Shown here piece by piece: positions 58,110-64,000 of a stretch of DNA of 64,000 nt (position 1 is the stretch's first letter; each line of letters opens with the position of its first letter). The notes beneath the pieces are model-generated. The model was given only the letters and a program-made list of their open reading frames with translations, made no database searches and was not told the DNA's origin. Made by a program: the position numbers and the translations under genes. This DNA comes from Physcomitrium patens (taxonomy: Eukaryota > Streptophyta > Bryopsida > Funariales > Funariaceae): the NCBI RefSeq assembly GCF_000002425.4, contig NC_037271.1:5708735-5772734 (forward strand), given 5' to 3'.

Positions 58110-58768
58110 TGTACACATACACAGAGGTACATTGCCGAATTAATATTTCTTAACTATCAATTCTTGCTTAGTTGATAATATTTGCTAGAACTAAGATTGT
58201 TTCTAGTTTGTAAATTAATAACCTCATTTTTTGCATAGTAATAAAAAAAAAAAGATAAAATAAATCAAGATTTTGATTTGCCAAATTACAAGACTGGTTT
58301 ACAAGTTGAGCTATACAAAAAAAAATAAAAACAGGGAAATAAATTATTTAGTTCCAAAGAGTATATAAGAGCTACAAAGAAGTGGATGATTGCCATGTCA
58401 ATCAAATAAAATTCATTCAGTTATTTCAATTCAAAAAAAAATATGCTTCAACTCTTTATTCAAGACTTTGCTAAAAAATCTAACTACCATTGAAGCATAT
58501 ATCCTATAATCATTTGCCCAAGTTCTTTTCTTTTAAAGATTGTGCTTTTACATGTTATGTGTATGTGCAAAGCTTGGTATTTAGTCTTAAGTGAAGATGT
58601 TTGCCATTGTACCTATATCACTAAAACTTCAACTTGTTGAGAGATAGGACAAACCTTCAACTTTGGCGTATTAAAATCTAAGATTTTTGTTTATAGTTTT
58701 TTTTGGGTATTACAAAAATAAACACTAGATGTGTTTGATTTAAGTGACTTTGTCGATTTTAAAACCAA

Positions 58769-58805
<37 letters not shown>

Positions 58806-59750
58806 CAATTGTAGTCTTATAATGTAAAGTCTGTTCATTAGAGGTCTTTGTACATTGTTTGGATTGAAAATAATTTTGCTAAGCACCAAAAAATTACACT
58901 ATAAGTTATAGATAATAGAAAAATATTGTTACAATATTAAAATTTGTGAAATGAAATTAAGCCAATCCTAAAAAAATACTAAGAGATATAATTACTAGAG
59001 CTTTTTCATAAATAAATTCAACATTATTTAACCTCTCTTATTCTAGTAGTAATAGAATTCAAGTTTTTTGCTACTTTTTTCTTAGAAAGTTCATGACTTT
59101 TAGGCCCTATCAACAATAAATGGCTAAAGCTTCTCAATTTCTAAATATTTTTTTTATAAATATAATAAAAAAACATATTTTTTTCATTTGATTTATATCT
59201 TTGAGATGTTGGATGGCAATTTTATTCTTTGATGACATGATTTTGAATAAATTATATTTGTATATGTTGAAAATATCCTCTTGATTATGTTGTATATTTA
59301 ACTCTTTTAATTTAAGCCACTCAATTGTTGTTACTATTGCATAAATACTTCTACTCTCTCTATACAAGCAAAAGTGTCAAAATCTATTTTCTTCTTGAAC
59401 CATCTAATTTTAATATTTAAAAACTTTAGTTTTTTTTATTTATTTAATTTTAAATAAATCACATAGTTTCTAATTTTTTCATAGTTGGAAACCAAGTTAA
59501 TATTGATGAGGCCATTTCTACAATGACAAATTCAATTTTATAAGGCATAGATTTGTAACAACTTATTCATTCTCTCTTATTTATTTATTTTTATTTTTAA
59601 TAATATAAAAAATATATTCAAATTATTTCTATTTAAAAGAGCTTTTATAAGGCCAAATTGTGAAGGACATGAATAAGAAGAAGATGCATAAATCTAAAAA
59701 ACTTGAGTGAAAAGATAAGTGACAAAATAACAATAAAGTAGTATGTATAT
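56700..59750. other. Unassigned AT-rich intergenic region
   Basis: Three kilobases of very AT-rich DNA behind the SEC13 promoter. It contains AT microsatellites near 58079-58102 and 58772-58802 and short A or T runs. The frame at 59134-59367 is low-complexity and not a gene. I found no LTR ends or reverse transcriptase motifs, so this may be true intergenic DNA or transposons decayed beyond recognition. Confidence 0.5.
58772..58802. repeat. (AT)n microsatellite
   Basis: About 15 AT units. Confidence 0.95.
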
Positions 59751-59754
59751 TAAA

Positions 59755-60205
59755 AAAAAATTAAAATGGCTATTGCCAAAAGATAAAGAAACTAAAGACT
59801 CTTGAGTCCAGACTAGAAGTAAGAAAAGAATTGACAAGAGTGAAGAGTGTTTCACTCTTGCTTCTATATATACTATTTAACTAGGAGCTACATGTCAATG
59901 TTCTATAAGACATCTATTATGTGTTGACTTTGCAAGACACATGCCTTAGCTTACAAGGCAATTTTTCTATGTGTAGGCCACACAGTTAGCTTTTTCTTCA
60001 AGCTACCAATATGTGTGGTACATGGCCAACTTCTTGACTATGTTTCTAACCTAAAAAATCAATTATAGATACCTATAAAGTCAAAGTAGCATCTATGAAG
60101 CTTTTAGGAAGCTTCTATAGAAGATATTATAGAATTAATCTACTTTTATCTATTTTTATTTAATCATATAGATAATTATTAGTTTACATGTGTATGTCCG
60201 TGATA
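59755..60205 (-). repeat. 3' LTR of gypsy B4, truncated
   Basis: On the minus strand it starts TATCACGGACATAC and ends near the GACAATAGCC block (written GGCTATTGCC at about 59768). About 300 bp are missing against the LTR at 28024. Confidence 0.75.
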
Positions 60206-60770
60206 TTATCCCTCCTTTTAAAGACAAGTTCTACTAGCAGCAGTTATTATATATTGCAAAAATTCAAGATGCGGCAAATCGTATTTGCCACATACTTTGA
60301 TCTTTGTTTTCTTCGAAGATGGTTGATAGGGTCTCTCAACCATCAATAGTGTCTCATATTAAGGCAAAAAGACCACCTAATTCTTTGATCATTGTTGAGG
60401 CCTTCATAACTTCTTTCAAATAAAAAATTTGAAATACCATCAAGAATTGTTCTTACCTCTAATAAAATCACCAAACATCGATAGTTCCTTCTAAGATCGT
60501 GATACCATATGTATTGTATCTTGCTATTTATTTGAGGAAATGCAAGTCATTCTTGAGGATCTTCATCTTGATTGTGTTGTCTTGAAGGTTGTGACAATCG
60601 CAATGTCTTATTTGACAAGTTAAAAAACAAATGCTTTTGAGTTGAATCTACTAGTTGATGGTTCTCCATTTTTTAGTGTCACAAATACATAGAAACCACA
60701 AATAAGGATTGAAAGTAGAATGCAATCTTTCCTATACCTTGTTACTTTTATAACAAAGATTTACTATTTT

Positions 60771-60950
60771 TTATTTTAATTTTAATAGATGTTGTTCATG
60801 AAAAGCCTCCACTATCTTTGCTACATTTACAAGATTCTTTAGTGGCTCCCATGTGCATTCACTAATATCATATCTGCGCCAATGGATAAGATATTCTAAT
60901 TTATTATGGCGCAGCCTTGAGTCTAGAACTTCTTCCACTTTGAATTCTTG
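60771..60950 (-). CDS. Intact chromodomain of gypsy B4
   Basis: It is an uninterrupted 59-codon frame ending in TAA: KVEEVLDSRLRHNKLEYLIH, then WRRYDISECTWEP and NLVNVAKIVEAFHE. Both conserved Trp residues and the C-terminal helix are present. This is a canonical chromovirus chromodomain, expected to guide integration to modified chromatin. It is the best-preserved of the four family copies. Confidence 0.85.
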   Translation of the reverse strand, partial: QEFKVEEVLDSRLRHNKLEYLIHWRRYDISECTWEPLKNLVNVAKIVEAFHEQHLLKLK

Positions 60951-61252
60951 ATTTTGCTCACTTCTATAGAAAGAAGAGAGACTTATCTTCTTTTGGATAT
61001 ATTCATAGTCTTGTATGGTTCAAAAAGAGATATGTGAAAGACATGATAGGTCTTCATTAACTCTGATAGATGTAATCAATAAGCAATTAGATTGATTTAT
61101 CTATAATTAAGAAAAAATTCAAGACTGTGATAATCCAACTTATCACAAAGACAAGTAGTCTTGATATTACAACAAAGTAATTATACCTTGTCACCTACAT
61201 TAAATTGTGGTTGTTCTTTTTGATAGGCATCTACATTGATCTTTTGTCATTC

Positions 61253-61816
61253 TTAAGCTTTCTTTAATTGTACCTTCAGTCTCGCATGTAGCTCAAATAA
61301 ATAATTTGCCAAACCTTCAATCATAAGATTATCAACTTTTAAAAAGTCAAAAATATTAATTTGTCGATGGTAATCATAATTGGCAAAGAAAGGTGTTTGT
61401 TGCATAGAAAAATGCATCATATTATTACAAGCAACCTTTGCTAATGGCAAGAGAGTTCTCGAATCATTTTGTTGATAATTCATACTATACCTTAAGAATT
61501 GTTCCAAATCTTTATTTATACACTTTGTTTGTCCATCAATTTGAGGATGAAAGGTCAAAGATAAGTTTATATCCACCTTTAGAATCTTAAAAAGAGTTTT
61601 CCAAAATCTTGATACAAATTGAGTCCCCTTATCCAATATAATATCTTTCGGCAATCCATGATATTGATAAAGATTGTCAAGGAAAAGCTTGGTAGTTTCT
61701 TCACCTATAATAGATTTTGTACATGGTACAAAATGTGCCATTTTGGTAAAACAATATACTATTACGAAAATAGAATCACAAAAAATTGAGACTAAAAGAT
61801 CTATAATAAAATTCAT
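61253..61816 (-). pseudogene. Gypsy B4 integrase core
   Basis: It is open for 187 codons from MNFIIDLL. VIVYCFTKMAHFVPC has Tyr for the first catalytic Asp, ILDKGTQFVSRFW keeps the second Asp, and DGQTKCINKDLEQFL has Lys where the catalytic Glu belongs. So the frame is long but the enzyme is dead. Upstream the coding sequence runs into a 26-base A tract (61831-61856). Confidence 0.85.
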
Positions 61817-61825
61817 AGAAATAAA

Positions 61826-61830
<5 letters not shown>

Positions 61831-61856
<26 letters not shown>
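61831..61856. repeat. A26 homopolymer inside gypsy B4
   Basis: A run of 26 A interrupts the integrase of B4 just upstream of its core frame. Confidence 0.95.
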
Positions 61857-62372
61857 TGATTGTTTTGGAATAGGTAATCGCTGAAGAAGTCCATAAGATC
61901 GATGACGAGGAGTTTTTGACCTTGAATAAATGTCATATGATTGAATAAAGTCTTTTATAGCCTTTCATATTTGCATCTACTAAAAATCTTTGGATATTAA
62001 CTCTAAAGTCTTATTGTATCGAAAATGTCCTACTGCTGAAAAAGCATGACAAGCTTGAAGAATACGTAAATGAACTTCTTCTTATAGCACATATAGATAT
62101 GCTTGAAAATAAAATAGGTTGTTTTTGAATTCAAACTTAGAAGTATCATGAGACTTAGACGAAGTATTCTTGATATCATGAACAAGTAGATCAGAGGACA
62201 TACTTGATTGAATTTGTTTGAAAAAAGTTGAATCAATAGTCAATGTTGATTTCATTGCTCAAAGATGAAATTTTTTTGGCTTCAATAAAATTACCCTTTG
62301 TTGATCAAAAACTGCATCTCTTTCTTTAGGTATAAGATAAGAATATCAAAAAATGGCATCAAATAAATCTTA

Positions 62373-62789
62373 TTATTTTTTGAGTTGATAAGTAATATTG
62401 AACTCAAATCTTAATAAGAACATATGCCAACTAGCCTGGCAATAGTTCAAAACAAAAGCTAACATGAAATTCTTGAGGTTCTTGTGATCTCTATACATAA
62501 TGAGTGGATTGCAAGCATCTTCTAGATGATGATGCTTTTCTTGAAAAGAATCCTCAATTGCAAGAAGCTCTTTATCATAGATCTCATAGTTAATCTTGAT
62601 TGCTGAAAATTTCATGGAATGAAAAGCTACTAGGTGAAGTTTATCATCTATTCCCATTTGTGATAATACGACACCTAAAGCAAGGTCCAATGCATCTATT
62701 TCTACAATAAATGCCTTAAAGAAGTCAATGCAATATAAGTTTGGTGCAGAAACAAAGGTTGTTTTTAAAGCTTCAAATACTACTTCCAC
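62373..62789 (-). pseudogene. Gypsy B4 RNase H
   Basis: It is open for 138 codons. Acidic residues are visible in FIVEIDALDLALGVVLSQ (Asp), KINYEIYDKELLAI (Glu) and IMYRDHKNLKNFM (Asp). RNase H would remove the RNA template during reverse transcription. It is the cleanest RNase H in the window, although separated from its reverse transcriptase by stops. Confidence 0.85.
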
Positions 62790-62930
62790 TTCTTCATTTT
62801 ATTGAAGTTTGTCTTTATAAGTCAAATGTGTAAATGGAGCTTCAATTCAAGAGAATTTCTTAATGAAGATCCAATAGTAGTTAGCAAATCTCAAAAAACA
62901 TTGGACATCTCGAACCATTTTTGAGATCTT

Positions 62931-63600
62931 CTAATCCATAATAGTTTGAACTTTCTTAAAATCTATCATAAATCCATCATTTGAAATGATGTAACCTAAG
63001 AAGTCAACTTGAGTAGTGTGAAATACACACTTTTCTATCTTGTCATAGACTCTCACATCTCTTAATTTTTGTAACACATGACAAATATGAAGTTCATATT
63101 CTTTTATATTCTTAGAATAGATCAAGAAATCGTCTAGGTAATAAACAATAAATTTATCCAAAAACTCTAGAAAAACATCATTTATAAGATGTTGAAAAGT
63201 TTTTGGTGCATTTGTAAGTTCAAAAGGCATCACATCATATTTAAAATGTCCATACCTTATTTAAAATACAGACTTTTATTCATCTCTTTTTTTAATGCAT
63301 ATGAGATTATATGCTCTTAATAGATCTATTTTTGTATAGATCTTAATTTAATTCAATTGATTAAGAAGTCTAGATATTAAAAGTAGTAGGTTCCTGTTTT
63401 TTATGGTGATCTTATTGAATCCTCAATAATCAATACACATGCGCAGTGATCTATCTTTTTTCTTCACAAATAGAATTGAAACTCGTGCTAGAGATTTGGA
63501 ATGGCATATGAAGTTCTTGGCTAGATTTTTTTCAATATATTCTTTGAGTTCAACTAAGTCATTTTGTAATAAATTATAGATTGGTCCAAATAAAAGTTGT
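62931..63600 (-). pseudogene. Gypsy B4 reverse transcriptase
   Basis: 62931-63233 is open and has MPFELTNAPKTFQHLINDVF, the intact catalytic box IVYYLDDFLIYSKN (about 63115-63150) and KCVFHTTQVDFLGYII. The fingers region up to about 63600 is broken by stops. Confidence 0.85.
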
Positions 63601-63859
63601 GCTCTTTCTTGAAAGTCAATTGAATAATCATAGGAATAATGTTCTGAAAGAATATTTATATTTTTTCTTTCTCAAATACTTCTTAAAATTCTTGATATTG
63701 GCTTAGAATGCCACTTAAAGTCTTTGCACTATTAGAAATGGGTGTGGCATAAATGACATAAAGTGATCCTTCTTTTGCAGCACGTAAGAAAGCTCTTATA
63801 CCTTTAAATACATCTTTAATTGTATTAGACTTATGTTTTTTTAATTGATTAACTATATT

Positions 63860-64000
63860 CTTAATTTAAAAAAAATCAAGAATACAAGAAATCCAATCTA
63901 TTCAAGGATTGTATTTTTTTTAACCACAATAAATCTAAAATGATTGGATTAGAAGGAAATCTAATAATATTAAACACCACAAAGCTATTATGACCATTGG
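63860..64000 (-). pseudogene. Gypsy B4 protease end, cut by the window
   Basis: Antisense sequence matches the protease C-terminus of B1 (VVFNIIR, NLIILGLSWLKKYNPQID). The active site lies outside the window. Confidence 0.65.

Larger units (their letters stand above)
59755..64000 (-). mobile_element. Gypsy chromovirus B4, runs out of the window
   Basis: This is family B on the minus strand. Its 3' LTR is at about 59755-60205, preceded on the minus strand by a purine tract (TAAAAGGAGGGATAA, 60206-60220). Then, going up in coordinate, come chromodomain, integrase, RNase H, reverse transcriptase and the end of the protease at the window edge. Long open frames survive, but catalytic residues are changed. 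Confidence 0.85.

Noticed and set aside
57000-59750. Possible transposon or gene in the AT-rich region upstream of SEC13
   Set aside because: I looked for LTR ends, RT, integrase and transposase motifs and splice-compatible frames and found none.

Overview
This is a gene-poor, AT-rich stretch of a plant nuclear genome, built mostly from old, nested, decaying transposable elements. The evidence for a plant is a plant-type three-exon SEC13 gene, two nuclear tRNA genes without encoded CCA, Ty1/copia and chromodomain Ty3/gypsy elements, and a LINE. The low GC and the gypsy family of the 20.5-28 kb element made me think of a bryophyte or another non-flowering plant. That is a weak inference and no species is claimed.

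Layout. (1) 1-20.1 kb is a Ty1/copia graveyard. Its main structure is a very large inverted repeat: 1-3946 is the reverse complement of 13002-16947, with no difference found wherever I compared them, around a 9,055 bp spacer. The left arm runs off the window. The spacer holds another copia element, interrupted by two solo LTRs with clear target-site duplications. (2) 20.5-35.4 kb is a chromovirus-type gypsy (family B). Its 5' LTR carries a full-length, young-looking gypsy of a second family (A, 20531-28023) that lacks RNase H and the start of integrase. A recombinant A-type LTR sits at its 3' end. (3) 36.5-37.5 kb is a LINE reverse transcriptase remnant. (4) 37.8-40.3 kb is a GC-rich island with a tRNA-Ala/tRNA-Leu pair only 36 nt apart and one unrecognised ORF. 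(5) 41.4-53.1 kb holds two family-B gypsies facing each other around one LTR. The second is split by a Tc1-type (DD34E) DNA transposon with a 20-bp tandem repeat array and a TATA box ahead of its dead transposase. (6) 54.6-56.6 kb is SEC13 on the minus strand, apparently intact. (7) 56.7-59.7 kb is AT-rich and unassigned. (8) 59.75 kb to the end is a fourth family-B gypsy on the minus strand, running out of the window.

Only SEC13 and the two tRNAs look like functional host genes. Nearly every transposon reading frame is broken. Many stops sit where relatives have Trp, Gln or Arg (TGG to TAG/TGA, CAA/CAG to TAA/TAG, CGA to TGA), as expected from deamination of methylated cytosine in silenced DNA. 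I found no convincing new enzymatic system. The observations most worth checking are the giant inverted repeat, the tightly linked tRNA pair, the Tc1 element with its heat-shock-element-like array, and the unrecognised ORF in the GC island.
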